Assembly (NCBI RefSeq): GCF_028551255.1
Contig: NZ_CP117029.1
Coordinates: forward strand, 496,001 to 560,000
Length of the DNA stretch: 64,000 bases
Source of the DNA: Vibrio tubiashii
Lineage (GTDB): Bacteria > Pseudomonadota > Gammaproteobacteria > Enterobacterales > Vibrionaceae
Direction of reading: 5' to 3'
In this document: positions 9,293 through 17,691 of the stretch, piece by piece
Position numbering within the stretch: the stretch's first letter is position 1
Layout: each line of letters opens with the position of its first letter
Notes under the pieces: generated by a model
Databases searched by the model: none
Told to the model about the DNA's origin: nothing
The model's input: only the letters and a program-made list of their open reading frames with translations
Program-made: the position numbers and the translations under genes

Positions 9293-10975
9293 TTATTTAA
9301 CTGGTTTTAGGTCCAGTACGTGTAGTAGACGCTCTGGGATACCAGCCCAAATGTTTGGACGGCCTTTTGGATTTTCTTCGTTCCACCAACCAGTAAAGCG
9401 AGTTGTGTTGTATTGGAACATGTATGCACCAGACAATACTGGAATCGTTACTTGGTCTTTAGCAATGATTTCCTGAATGCCGTGAGCGATTTCTAGCTGC
9501 TCGTTCTTATCAGCTGTTTTGTAGAAGCTGTTAAGAAGACCATCAAGTTTGTCGTTCTTGTAGTAGTGCATTGCAAAGCGAGGCATACCGTCACCAGCTT
9601 GTAGCTCAGAGTTGTAGCCACTGTTCCAGTATAGGTGTGGATCTGCGCCGTGGAAGTAGTTGGTGTAAGCAACGTCATACGTAGCTTCTAGCATCGCTTG
9701 GTTGTACACAGAGAAGTCTGGAGTACGAGCTTTTGCTTTAATACCTACTTCAGCAAGTTGCTCAACCGCTAGTTGAACTGTGTTGTTGAAGTCCGTCCAA
9801 CCGTTAGGAGATTGAATCAGAAGTTCGAAAGACTTACCTGATGGAGTGTCTACGAAACCGTCATTGTTAACATCTTTAAAGCCAGCTTTTTCTAGCAGCT
9901 TTTTAGCGCCTTCAACGTTGTATGTGTTGTAACCTTGGTATTTCTTATGAGTGCCTTCATCAGACCAAGTCTTAAATGCATAACCTAGACCTGAAGCGAA
10001 GTCATTCACTGTACCGCCGCCGTAGAACGCGATGTCGATGATAGTTTGACGGTCAAGTGCCATTGAGAATGCGCGGCGGAAATCAACGTTTGTTAACGCT
10101 TCATTTTTAGCTGCGTCAGGGTGCTTAAAGTTAACAACAAATGCCTGTGTACCTGCTGGCGGGTACCAGTAGTGGTGCTTAGGACTTGCTGCTGCATAGG
10201 TACGATCGATATCTGGAATGAATGATGAAGTCCAGTCCATTTCGCTGTTTACAACTTTACCAAGGAATTGGTCGTTGTTTGCGATCTGAGGAACTCGTAG
10301 ACAGTCTACATCTAGGTTATCTGCGTCCCAGTAGTTCGGGTTTTCACACTGAATGTAAAGTTGTGGAGTGAAAGTCGCGATTTCAGTAAACGGACCAGAG
10401 CCTACAGGATTTTCGTTAGTGAACGTCGATGGATCTTTAATCTTGCTCCATACGTGCTGAGGAACTACAGGTACTTTTACAATTTCGTAAGGAGCATTTG
10501 AGTTCGCTTCTTTGATATTGAATTTAACTTGGTAGTCATTCAGTTTCTCAACGCTAGAAACCCAAGAGTTGATACCACTTTGATCAAGTTCTGGCTTCTC
10601 TTTCACTAGATTAAATGAGTAGATCACGTCATCTGCGTTGAAGGTTTCACCATCAGACCATTTCACACCTTTACGTAGGTCAAATACAACGCTAAGTAGA
10701 TCGTCTGCAATCGTGTAGTTCTCTGCAAGACGGAATACAGGTGTATTACCATGCATCTCGTTGAAAACAACAAGAGGCTCGTATAGGAAATCTGTTGTTG
10801 TATGTAAGTTCGTTGCACCTAAGTATGGGTTAAAGTTACGTACGAAAGTGGTGAACTCTTTAGGGTGGATAGTTAATTCACTGCGTTCAGCTGCTGCGGC
10901 TACTGAAGTAAAACCAGTTGCTGCTGTTGCGATAATTGCTGTTGCTAGTGCTGTTTTTTTAATGTTGGCAAGCAT
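9293..10975 (-). CDS. cbp: periplasmic chitin oligosaccharide-binding protein CBP
   Basis: A 560-residue family 5 extracellular solute-binding protein. Its signal peptide MLANIKKTALATAIIATAAT is followed by an Ala-rich cleavage region near residue 29. It binds chitin oligosaccharides in the periplasm for the ABC transporter encoded downstream. In V. cholerae the orthologue also holds the sensor ChiS in check until it is loaded with ligand. It is the first gene of the operon, with about 200 nt of leader containing a large inverted repeat and candidate operator repeats. Family and context agree; the ChiS-regulatory role is taken from V. cholerae. Confidence 0.93.
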   Translation of the reverse strand: MLANIKKTALATAIIATAATGFTSVAAAAERSELTIHPKEFTTFVRNFNPYLGATNLHTTTDFLYEPLVVFNEMHGNTPVFRLAENYTIADDLLSVVFDLRKGVKWSDGETFNADDVIYSFNLVKEKPELDQSGINSWVSSVEKLNDYQVKFNIKEANSNAPYEIVKVPVVPQHVWSKIKDPSTFTNENPVGSGPFTEIATFTPQLYIQCENPNYWDADNLDVDCLRVPQIANNDQFLGKVVNSEMDWTSSFIPDIDRTYAAASPKHHYWYPPAGTQAFVVNFKHPDAAKNEALTNVDFRRAFSMALDRQTIIDIAFYGGGTVNDFASGLGYAFKTWSDEGTHKKYQGYNTYNVEGAKKLLEKAGFKDVNNDGFVDTPSGKSFELLIQSPNGWTDFNNTVQLAVEQLAEVGIKAKARTPDFSVYNQAMLEATYDVAYTNYFHGADPHLYWNSGYNSELQAGDGMPRFAMHYYKNDKLDGLLNSFYKTADKNEQLEIAHGIQEIIAKDQVTIPVLSGAYMFQYNTTRFTGWWNEENPKGRPNIWAGIPERLLHVLDLKPVK

Positions 10976-11042
10976 AGCTGTTCCTTACTATTTGCTTTCA
11001 TTTCACTAATGGATTGGAATGTCATCAATTGAATAACACTCA

Positions 11043-11113
11043 CTAAGGCCTACCTCTGTAGGTAACTTTTCGCCGGAGGTGACGAGCAGTCTAGAGTGGC
11101 CTGTAGGCCTTAG
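11043..11113 (-). promoter_or_regulatory. alternating RNA structure in the cbp leader
   Basis: An 11-bp perfect inverted repeat (CTAAGGCCTAC 11043-11053 with GTAGGCCTTAG 11103-11113) encloses 49 nt. Two local hairpins use parts of the same arms: CCTAC/GTAGG (11049-11062, 4-nt loop) and GGCC/GGCC (11098-11109, 4-nt loop). They cannot form together with the long stem. The element lies 68-138 nt upstream of the cbp start. Whether it is transcribed depends on an unknown start site. It could be an RNA switch or a spaced DNA operator. Confidence 0.5.
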
Positions 11114-11135
11114 GCACAGTAAGAAAACACCTTAA

Positions 11136-11206
11136 CGTCAATTTTCGCAATTGCTATTCCCGTCAAAACCGTTAAAACCCCTAATTATGACGTCAATAAT
11201 GTTAAA
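11136..11206 (-). promoter_or_regulatory. direct repeats upstream of cbp, candidate ChiS operator sites
   Basis: On the minus strand TTTAACATTATTGACG (11206-11191) and TTTAACGGTTTTGACG (11176-11161) agree at 13 of 16 positions and start 30 bp apart. A degenerate third copy ending in ATTGACG lies 25 bp further down (to 11136). The first copy also contains the palindrome TGACGTCA. ChiS is reported to bind two sites in the V. cholerae chb promoter, and these repeats are the obvious candidates here. That assignment is an inference. Confidence 0.45.
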
Positions 11207-11368
11207 AAAGCGCTATAGGAGTGATTTTTTGGCCAATAATTGAGTTTGAACTGAGTCGCAATAAGTCACCTTTTGCGTTCGCTTTGTTGGTGCTTACTAA
11301 CTTGTCACCCCCCTTTAAAGTAAAAGGTTTTCTACCATCTTTAGAACGTGAGATCTTAGTCACGCGTG

Positions 11369-11569
11369 CTATAAAGCGTTAATTTTTTCCACTAAATAAA
11401 AACTGCCGTCTTGTTGTGATTGGCTTCGCAATATGAGCTTTATTTGTTCAATAGAGACGATAATAAGCTTGTTTTGGTCATTTTTAGTAAGTGGTAGAGC
11501 TTGAAAATAACACCTTGTTTGAGTTGTTTTACGCAGCGTATTAACGTCATTTAAAGTTGCTCTATTCAT
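11369..11569 (-). CDS. possible small protein of unknown function between chiS and cbp
   Basis: A 66-codon open frame starting MNRATLNDVNTLRKTTQTR and ending in LVEKINAL. It has no recognisable domain and no convincing ribosome-binding site, and starts just after the chiS terminator. V. cholerae has an annotated hypothetical gene in the same position, but I cannot tell whether it is homologous. It could equally be chance open frame in the regulatory gap. The rest of 10976-11628 holds the cbp regulatory elements. Confidence 0.25.
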   Translation of the reverse strand: MNRATLNDVNTLRKTTQTRCYFQALPLTKNDQNKLIIVSIEQIKLILRSQSQQDGSFYLVEKINAL

Positions 11570-11583
11570 TTTGAATAGGCAAT

Positions 11584-11608
11584 AAAAAAGCCTGCACAAG
11601 CAGGCTTT
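11584..11608 (-). terminator. intrinsic terminator of chiS
   Basis: On the minus strand AAAGCCTGC TTG TGCAGGC is followed by TTTTTTATT, 20 nt after the chiS stop codon. Stem plus U-run is a standard Rho-independent terminator and separates chiS from the cbp operon. Confidence 0.85.
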
Positions 11609-11628
11609 AGTTCGTTTGTTGCGACGCG

Positions 11629-14600
11629 TTAGCTGGTGAGCAAATGCTGCAATTTATCGCGTAATCCTTCTATGTGGGTTCTCTCTGGACTTTGTTCATT
11701 ACAGTGCTCAAGAATGTAATCGAGAGAGCTTAATACGGTTCTCCAGCGCGGAGTCTTAGGTAGGGTTTCCGGTCGGAGGTATTTGTCCAAGGTACGGGTT
11801 TGCAGTGTACTTCGGTCGAGATACACGCGCCACAAACCGCTTTGCTCAGCAAAAGCAAACTTAGTTTGGCCTGTTACCGATTCCCAATAAATAAGCGCGT
11901 TGGTCATCGCTTCTACCAATACTTCGCGCATCACCTCTTGTTTTGATTTGTTGTCGCTTGTTGCTCGGTCTGCCAAGCGAGTAAATTCTCCACCTAGCTC
12001 TTTAAGCTCCTGCAGTTTTGCTTTATCCCCTTCAAAAGCGAAGCTAGATAACGCTTCAATTGCGGTTTCTAGGTTGTTAATACGCGCTGCATTGATACCG
12101 CCACCCACATTAAATATGTACATAGAGCGTAGCCCGGCTCCTTCAGGCAGCTTAAGGATATCCGCCGACAGGTGTTGCCTTACATCTTCTACATAGACAT
12201 CAATAGTGCCGCAGTAGTGTTCTTGTTCCACGTTAAGGAACTTAGGCGCAATGATTTCGTCGGCGCTTGAACGTTTTAGCTGTTCGGTTGAGCGTTTAAA
12301 CAGTCTTGATGCCGCCTCGTTGGCGAAGCGAATCTTATTGTCTTCTCGTACACAGACAATGGCCTCTGGAGCGGTCTCAAGTTGCTCAAGTAGTCGGCCT
12401 TGTGTCTCAAGTAAACTCGCTTCGACGATTGCCCGATGTTTTAGCTCTTGATGCAGCTGCTGATTTTCGATTCGACGCTGTTCCGCTTTGCTAGCGGTGA
12501 GATGAGCGACAATACGAGCAGCCAACTCTTGCTTGTTAAATGGCTTGGATAGGTAGTCGTTGGCACCCGAGTTAAAGCCGCGAACCCGATCATCAGTTTG
12601 GTTTAAAGCGGTTAGCATGATCACGGGCAGTTGTGCATGATCGTAGGTCTCGCGTAGAGTTTCACACACTTGGTAGCCACTCATTCCCGGCATCATGATA
12701 TCCAGCAGCAGCAGCTCAGGTTTTTCTTTACTGATGGCTTCAAGCGCTTCATGACCATCTTTCGCGGTTCGAACACGATAGCCTTCTAGGCGTAAGAAAC
12801 TATCCAGTACCCGTAAGTTTACGGGTTCGTCGTCGACGACAAGTAATAGTGGGCCGTCTGGATTTTCAGGTAAGCTTGCTGGCTCCTCTAGTTCAATCTC
12901 ACCAGAGTTTGGCGCTCTAAAATGAGCGGATTCATAATGGTTTGCTTGCTCAATTTGCTCTGTATTGGCGATTGGCAGTGTGAAACTAAAGGTGGTTCCA
13001 ACCATAGGTTGACTGCTGACATAGAGCGTACCTTGCATTAGTTCAATTAGCTGACGGCTAATCGACAAGCCCAATCCCGCTCCCTGACGATAACGACTCG
13101 CGTCGCTTCCTGCTTGAATAAGCGGTTCAAAGATGTGGTCAAGTTGATCCGCTGGAATGCCTTGCCCTGTATCGACCACTTGAACGCGAATGTTGTCATC
13201 TACCACACTGGCAGAGATAACGATCTTCCCTTCGCTTGTGTATTTAATCGCATTGCCGACCAAGTTATATAAAACTTGCTCTAGTCGTTGCGGATCGGCG
13301 CTAACCCAGACTGGTTCGTCAGGAACCTGATTAATGATCCGCAGAGGCTTGGAGCCAATAAGGTGAGAAGAGAGTTCCAATACCAAGCGAGTAGAACCTG
13401 CTAAATCGACGGCACTGGTCTCGATATCTAGATTGCCATAGCGCATCTTATGATAGTCGAGCAGATCATCAACCAAGGTTGCTAAACGCTGACCACTATT
13501 GATGATGATATCGAGCTGATACTTATGTTCAGAGGTGATTGGGCCATTAGCGCCAGAGGCGAGCGCTTCAGCAATACCGACCATGCCATGAAGTGGTGTG
13601 CGTAGTTCATGAGAGGTGGTGGCCAAGAACTCATCTTTGAGTTTATTCGCCAATTGCAGCTCTTCATTTTGCTTCTGGATCAGTTGAAGATTACTTTCTA
13701 GCTCTTCATTCTGCTGTTTGATCAGCAGGATCTTCTCTCTAATGGAGCGTTGCATCCGCTCGAAGCTGATCGCTAAGCGCCCGATTTCGTCTTTGCGCTG
13801 AGTGTTGTTCATGTCGGCATCAAGATCGCCTGCCGACACTTTTTCTGCTGCCCAAGTCAGTTGTAGCAGCGGTGAGGTGATGAAGTTCGACAAATAATGC
13901 GAGGCCATAACAACCAAAAGAATGGCAGTAAGCATGGCGAAGATAAATAGGGTTTCGAGCTGGTGGACACGGGCGAAGGCGACGCTTTCTGGCACTTCTA
14001 CCACAATCGCCCAGTCAATGCCTTTAAAGGAAATTGGGCTGTATGCGGCAATAATCGCTTCATTTTCGGTATTAGTATAAGTGCCTACGTCGCTTGCACC
14101 TGTAAGTGCAAGGTCGACCACTTGACGGCTTTTATCAATATCTTCTTGTTGGTAGGCAAGGGTGCGTGATTGATGATCGGAGCCGACTAGTAACGTCTTC
14201 ATCGACACCAGATTGCTCTTGTCGGCGACCAGTTTGGTGATGCCATTATTTGGCAACCTGAACATCGCATAACTGTGCAAATAGCCTTGCTGGATTATAG
14301 GCGCACCAAGCCAAGCTACGGGTTTTCCCTGCTCGCTAGAGAAGTCAGAAATAATCAGAGGGGTAAAATCTTCATTGGTTTTGCGTTTATCGTTAACCAG
14401 ATTACGCAGCTTAGCGAAGGTTTTACCTAAATTATCGTCTTTGTATTTACCCGTCAGCAGGTTAGTTCCAAAGTTATCATGCTTGTAGATCGAGTAAGTG
14501 ACATTACCTTCTCTATCGACAAGTAGAATGTCATCAAAATCAGAGCGCTTTAGAAGCTCTAGATATGCCCAGTGATAACGTTTGTGGAGTAGGCGGTAGC

Positions 14601-15015
14601 GCTCTGTACCGTTGTAGACACTGGACTGAGGTAAGATTGAGGTTTTAATTTGGTCGCCTGAACCTTGGATATAACGACGCTGAGCGTACTCACGAGCTTG
14701 CTCAATATCCAAACCTAAGCTGCTAAATGCGTTGACCAAGCCATAGAAACGTCCGCCACTGGCATAGGCTAATTCCGAACGGACGAAGCCCATTACCTCA
14801 GATTCCTTGGCGTATAAGTAATCGATCACTTGTTGGCGCTTACTATCTCGAACCGAGGTGAGGTGTGAGGTACTTTGCTCTTGAAGATCTTGAGTGTGGG
14901 ATTGTAAGAAAAAGATCGCAATAACCGTCAGAGGGGTAATACTCAACACTAAAAATGCCAGCATTAAGGTACTCTGAAGGCGTTTAAACTTCTGTTTTCG
15001 ATAAAACTTAAACAT
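11629..15015 (-). CDS. chiS: chitin-responsive hybrid sensor kinase / DNA-binding regulator ChiS
   Basis: A 1128-residue inner-membrane hybrid sensor. It has a TM helix at about 17-38, a periplasmic sensor domain to about 355, a second TM at about 357-377 and a HAMP linker. The HisKA box is TTSHELRTPLHG with the phospho-acceptor at H469. An HATPase domain (NAIKYTSEG, DTGQGIP, GAGLGLS) and a receiver (VVDDEPVN, LLLLDIMMPG with D772) follow. The long C-terminal region corresponds to the DNA-binding part of V. cholerae ChiS. H469 and D772 fall at exactly the V. cholerae positions. ChiS controls the chb operon next door, and is repressed by CBP when no chitin oligosaccharide is present. Confidence 0.96.
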   Translation of the reverse strand: MFKFYRKQKFKRLQSTLMLAFLVLSITPLTVIAIFFLQSHTQDLQEQSTSHLTSVRDSKRQQVIDYLYAKESEVMGFVRSELAYASGGRFYGLVNAFSSLGLDIEQAREYAQRRYIQGSGDQIKTSILPQSSVYNGTERYRLLHKRYHWAYLELLKRSDFDDILLVDREGNVTYSIYKHDNFGTNLLTGKYKDDNLGKTFAKLRNLVNDKRKTNEDFTPLIISDFSSEQGKPVAWLGAPIIQQGYLHSYAMFRLPNNGITKLVADKSNLVSMKTLLVGSDHQSRTLAYQQEDIDKSRQVVDLALTGASDVGTYTNTENEAIIAAYSPISFKGIDWAIVVEVPESVAFARVHQLETLFIFAMLTAILLVVMASHYLSNFITSPLLQLTWAAEKVSAGDLDADMNNTQRKDEIGRLAISFERMQRSIREKILLIKQQNEELESNLQLIQKQNEELQLANKLKDEFLATTSHELRTPLHGMVGIAEALASGANGPITSEHKYQLDIIINSGQRLATLVDDLLDYHKMRYGNLDIETSAVDLAGSTRLVLELSSHLIGSKPLRIINQVPDEPVWVSADPQRLEQVLYNLVGNAIKYTSEGKIVISASVVDDNIRVQVVDTGQGIPADQLDHIFEPLIQAGSDASRYRQGAGLGLSISRQLIELMQGTLYVSSQPMVGTTFSFTLPIANTEQIEQANHYESAHFRAPNSGEIELEEPASLPENPDGPLLLVVDDEPVNLRVLDSFLRLEGYRVRTAKDGHEALEAISKEKPELLLLDIMMPGMSGYQVCETLRETYDHAQLPVIMLTALNQTDDRVRGFNSGANDYLSKPFNKQELAARIVAHLTASKAEQRRIENQQLHQELKHRAIVEASLLETQGRLLEQLETAPEAIVCVREDNKIRFANEAASRLFKRSTEQLKRSSADEIIAPKFLNVEQEHYCGTIDVYVEDVRQHLSADILKLPEGAGLRSMYIFNVGGGINAARINNLETAIEALSSFAFEGDKAKLQELKELGGEFTRLADRATSDNKSKQEVMREVLVEAMTNALIYWESVTGQTKFAFAEQSGLWRVYLDRSTLQTRTLDKYLRPETLPKTPRWRTVLSSLDYILEHCNEQSPERTHIEGLRDKLQHLLTS

Positions 15016-15191
15016 AGCCTGAGTTTAGTTTCCGTAACAATATTGCTTATATGGAAGAGGGCGCCCCAGATAAGCGAGACAAAACGTTATTTTCCTAAGA
15101 TGACAAAATTAACGAGTTTTTTTACTTTGACAAGTAAGTTGCGATCAAAGCGTGGAGAGTGGCGCAAATTTAATGGGTATAGGCGGGATAT

Positions 15192-15218
15192 TGCCCAATC
15201 CAAGCGAGGGATTGGGCA
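15192..15218 (-). terminator. stem-loop after rsmC
   Basis: A 10-bp perfect inverted repeat (TGCCCAATCC / GGATTGGGCA, 7-nt loop) begins 6 nt past the rsmC stop codon. The U-run expected of a strong intrinsic terminator is lacking, so it may be a weak terminator or a 3' end-protecting hairpin. Confidence 0.5.
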
Positions 15219-15224
15219 GTTGAA

Positions 15225-16247
15225 TTACTTTTTCGCGTGGTAAATAGCGAATTTGTTGGTCTTATTTAGCGTCTCACAATTACCGTAAGCTTGCTCAATA
15301 ATTGGTGGATACTTCAAAAAGCTATTGGCAACAATGTACAAGTGGCCTTGGTTTGTGCTCTGCTTTGGACCTTCGGCAAGTAAGGTTTCTGTTGCGCTAT
15401 AGCTAGTGTCCAGCCCCGCGTGGAACGGCGGGTTGCTAATGATAAAGTCATAATCGTTACTGGTATCAGAATAGATATCAGAAGCAAAAACTTTACCCGT
15501 TAACCCGTTGGCTTCTAAAGTTGCTTTACTCGATGCCACTGCTAATGCGCTGATGTCGCACATTTCTAGCTCAATATCTGAATTCAATAGTGCCATCACA
15601 CTACCGATAACCCCGGCACCACAACCAAAATCGAGCACCTTGCCACTTAAGTCAGGTAGCGTATCAAGCAGTAGCTTACTACCGATATCAAACTCACCAT
15701 GACTAAATACACCCGGTAAGCTCTTAATCGTCAGCGAAGTTTGCTGATATTCGACTTGATAGGTTTTAAACCAAGCTTTCAGTTCAAACGGAGCGGGAGT
15801 CTGCGTACACTGTCCCCAGTAGAAGGAGCAGCGACGTGCAGAATCATATTTGGTAATCAAGCCATACGGCTTAAACATTTTCTCGATGCTTTTCACACCT
15901 GAACGGTTTTCTCCGACAACCACGATCTCTGTGTCTTTGCCAAGTTTTGCCATCAGCATGGCGAGTAAGTATTCCGCTTCGGCTTTTGCTTTCGGCCAGT
16001 AGAGCAGCACCATATCGGCTTGAGTCTGCTGGTTAAATTCAGCACCAAAGACACTTGTCACCTGCGAGTATGCGCTCAACTGTCGATGGTAACCATAGTT
16101 AGTGGTGAAGACAGTGACAGAGTGGCAGTGTTTAGTAAGTTCGACGGGAAAAAGATCTTCAGCTTCTCCAGCGACCAAAACATGCTTACCTTCGAAGTAG
16201 GCAAACTGTCTCTCAGCGATTTGACTTGGTGCAATATAAGCAGACAT
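15225..16247 (-). CDS. rsmC: 16S rRNA (guanine(1207)-N2)-methyltransferase RsmC
   Basis: A 340-residue class I SAM-dependent methyltransferase with the duplicated layout of RsmC: a degenerate N-terminal methyltransferase-like half and a catalytic C-terminal half. SAM-binding motif [12 protein letters not shown] is at about residue 200 and the catalytic NPPF motif (SNPPFHAG) at about residue 265. It methylates G1207 of 16S rRNA in the 30S subunit. It is monocistronic, with a terminator of the preceding gene immediately upstream. Confidence 0.93.
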   Translation of the reverse strand: MSAYIAPSQIAERQFAYFEGKHVLVAGEAEDLFPVELTKHCHSVTVFTTNYGYHRQLSAYSQVTSVFGAEFNQQTQADMVLLYWPKAKAEAEYLLAMLMAKLGKDTEIVVVGENRSGVKSIEKMFKPYGLITKYDSARRCSFYWGQCTQTPAPFELKAWFKTYQVEYQQTSLTIKSLPGVFSHGEFDIGSKLLLDTLPDLSGKVLDFGCGAGVIGSVMALLNSDIELEMCDISALAVASSKATLEANGLTGKVFASDIYSDTSNDYDFIISNPPFHAGLDTSYSATETLLAEGPKQSTNQGHLYIVANSFLKYPPIIEQAYGNCETLNKTNKFAIYHAKK

Positions 16248-16261
16248 AGCAAACTCAGTAT

Positions 16262-16300
16262 AAAAAAATGAGGGAGGATTTTCGCATAATCCTCCCTCAT
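16262..16300 (-). terminator. intrinsic terminator of the AI-2E family permease gene
   Basis: A 12-bp perfect stem (TGAGGGAGGATT 16269-16280 with AATCCTCCCTCA 16288-16299) is followed on the minus strand by TTTTTTTAT. It lies between the permease gene and rsmC. Confidence 0.9.
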
Positions 16301-16341
16301 CTTGAAGTGATAAACTCGCTCAACAGAGCCTAAGGTAAACG

Positions 16342-17427
16342 CTAACTGCGATCTTGTTGATCAAGGAAGCCTTGGAACTCTTCTTCATAGATATTGAACA
16401 ACACCATGGTGACGGCAAAGATGATTGGACCGTAGATCAAGCCAATTAAGCCAAACAGATGTAGACCACCTAGCAGTGAGAAGAAGATCATTAACGTATT
16501 CATTCCTGCACTGCCTTGCATTAGCAGTGGACGCAGCAGGTTATCAATCGAGCCAACGATCGCGACGCTCCAAACCGTTAAGAAAATCGCCCATGTGGTA
16601 TCACCGATTAAGAACAAGTAAATCGCGGCAGGTATCCAGATTAGCGCGGTTCCCACGACAGGGATAAAGGAAGCAAAGCCCATCATGGTGCCCCAGAATA
16701 AGCCTGGGAATCCAGCAATCCACATACCAATACCGCCAGCAAAGCCTTGCGCAATGGCTGTTAAGAATGAACCCATTACAGCAGATTTAGCCACCTGTTC
16801 CACTTCATCGAGTAGCTTGTCTTCTTGGCTACGTGACAAGGGTAAAATGTGTCGAATCGCGCTGATGATTTTATCGTGATCGCGGAGTAAGAAAAACAAC
16901 ACGAACAACATTAAGAAGAAGTCCATTAAGAAGTTGGTCGCATCGCCTAAGATTTTTGCGCTGATACCAACAAGGTTACTGCCGAAAGAAGTGGCAAATT
17001 GCGCGACCTTTTGGGCAATTTCTTGAGGACTAATGGTATCAAACGGTAAGTAAGTATTGACTAACGACAGTCCATTCACTACCCAAGGGTGTTCGAAAAT
17101 CGTTTGAATACCGCCATGGGTAACCCACTGATAGACATTTTGTGAAAAAGCCGAACCTTGCTGAACAATGGCTGCAAAGACAAACAACAGCGGGAAAACA
17201 ATGATGAAGGTGAGCACGATACATGAGAGTAGCGATGCCAAATTAGTGTGCTTCGGCATGCGTTTTTCTATCCATTCATGAATAGGAAACATCAGTAGTG
17301 AGATGATAAATGCCATGACAATTGAGTTGATGTAAGGCTCAACTAACAAAAAGCAAGCAAGCCCAGCAGCAAGTAAGGCAACAATCAATACCCAATGGCT
17401 GGAAGTTAATTTGACTTTATCTGACAC
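16342..17427 (-). CDS. AI-2E family (PerM-type) membrane transporter
   Basis: A 361-residue inner-membrane protein with about seven or eight hydrophobic segments and the family features PVVGTALIWIPAAIYLF and the GLIYGP motif near the C-terminus (GLIGLIYGPIIFAV). The family includes E. coli TqsA (autoinducer-2 export), PerM and some Na+/H+ antiporters. Sequence does not tell which activity this member has. It stands alone with its own terminator. Confidence 0.82.
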   Translation of the reverse strand: MSDKVKLTSSHWVLIVALLAAGLACFLLVEPYINSIVMAFIISLLMFPIHEWIEKRMPKHTNLASLLSCIVLTFIIVFPLLFVFAAIVQQGSAFSQNVYQWVTHGGIQTIFEHPWVVNGLSLVNTYLPFDTISPQEIAQKVAQFATSFGSNLVGISAKILGDATNFLMDFFLMLFVLFFLLRDHDKIISAIRHILPLSRSQEDKLLDEVEQVAKSAVMGSFLTAIAQGFAGGIGMWIAGFPGLFWGTMMGFASFIPVVGTALIWIPAAIYLFLIGDTTWAIFLTVWSVAIVGSIDNLLRPLLMQGSAGMNTLMIFFSLLGGLHLFGLIGLIYGPIIFAVTMVLFNIYEEEFQGFLDQQDRS

Positions 17428-17526
17428 TTTTCTTGTCCAAGATTTCGATACTGTATCAGTATAATGGCTGTAAATGTCTGAGTGTTCAACGCAAAATCAA
17501 AATGTTATTCGCGGAGTGGAAAGAGT

Positions 17527-17646
17527 ATGGGCTGTTGTGAGAAAGAGAAATGTTGCGATAGTAAGAGCGAGCCTAAGCGCAAAATACCTTGGTTTGCTCT
17601 GATGTTGTTGGGGTTGGCGGTATTAGTGGTCGTTAACTGGCAATAA
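17527..17646 (+). CDS. 39-residue cysteine-rich single-pass membrane peptide, unknown function
   Basis: The short frame MGCCEKEKCCDSKSEPKRK is followed by IPWFALMLLGLAVLVVVNWQ and a stop. The first ten residues contain two CC pairs, then a basic stretch and one transmembrane helix that runs almost to the C-terminus, so the N-terminus is probably cytosolic. A purine-rich GGAAAGAG lies just upstream of the ATG, and a terminator follows 2 nt after the stop. I do not recognise a family. The CC-x5-CC pattern could bind metal or a thiol ligand; that is speculation. Confidence 0.6.
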   Translation: MGCCEKEKCCDSKSEPKRKIPWFALMLLGLAVLVVVNWQ

Positions 17647-17678
17647 AAAAGGCTGCACTCGGCAGCCTTCATTTCGTA
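17646..17678 (-). terminator. terminator between the small membrane peptide gene and hemL
   Basis: The stem AAGGCTGC / GCAGCCTT with a short loop is flanked by A-run and T-rich sequence. On the minus strand TTTTTTATTG follows, so it terminates hemL. It may also end the convergent small gene. Confidence 0.85.
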
Positions 17679-17691
17679 TCAAGCGCTATGA

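Noticed and set aside
15043..15243. 66-codon plus-strand ORF between chiS and rsmC
   Set aside because: It runs into the end of rsmC, lies across the chiS promoter and has no ribosome-binding site.
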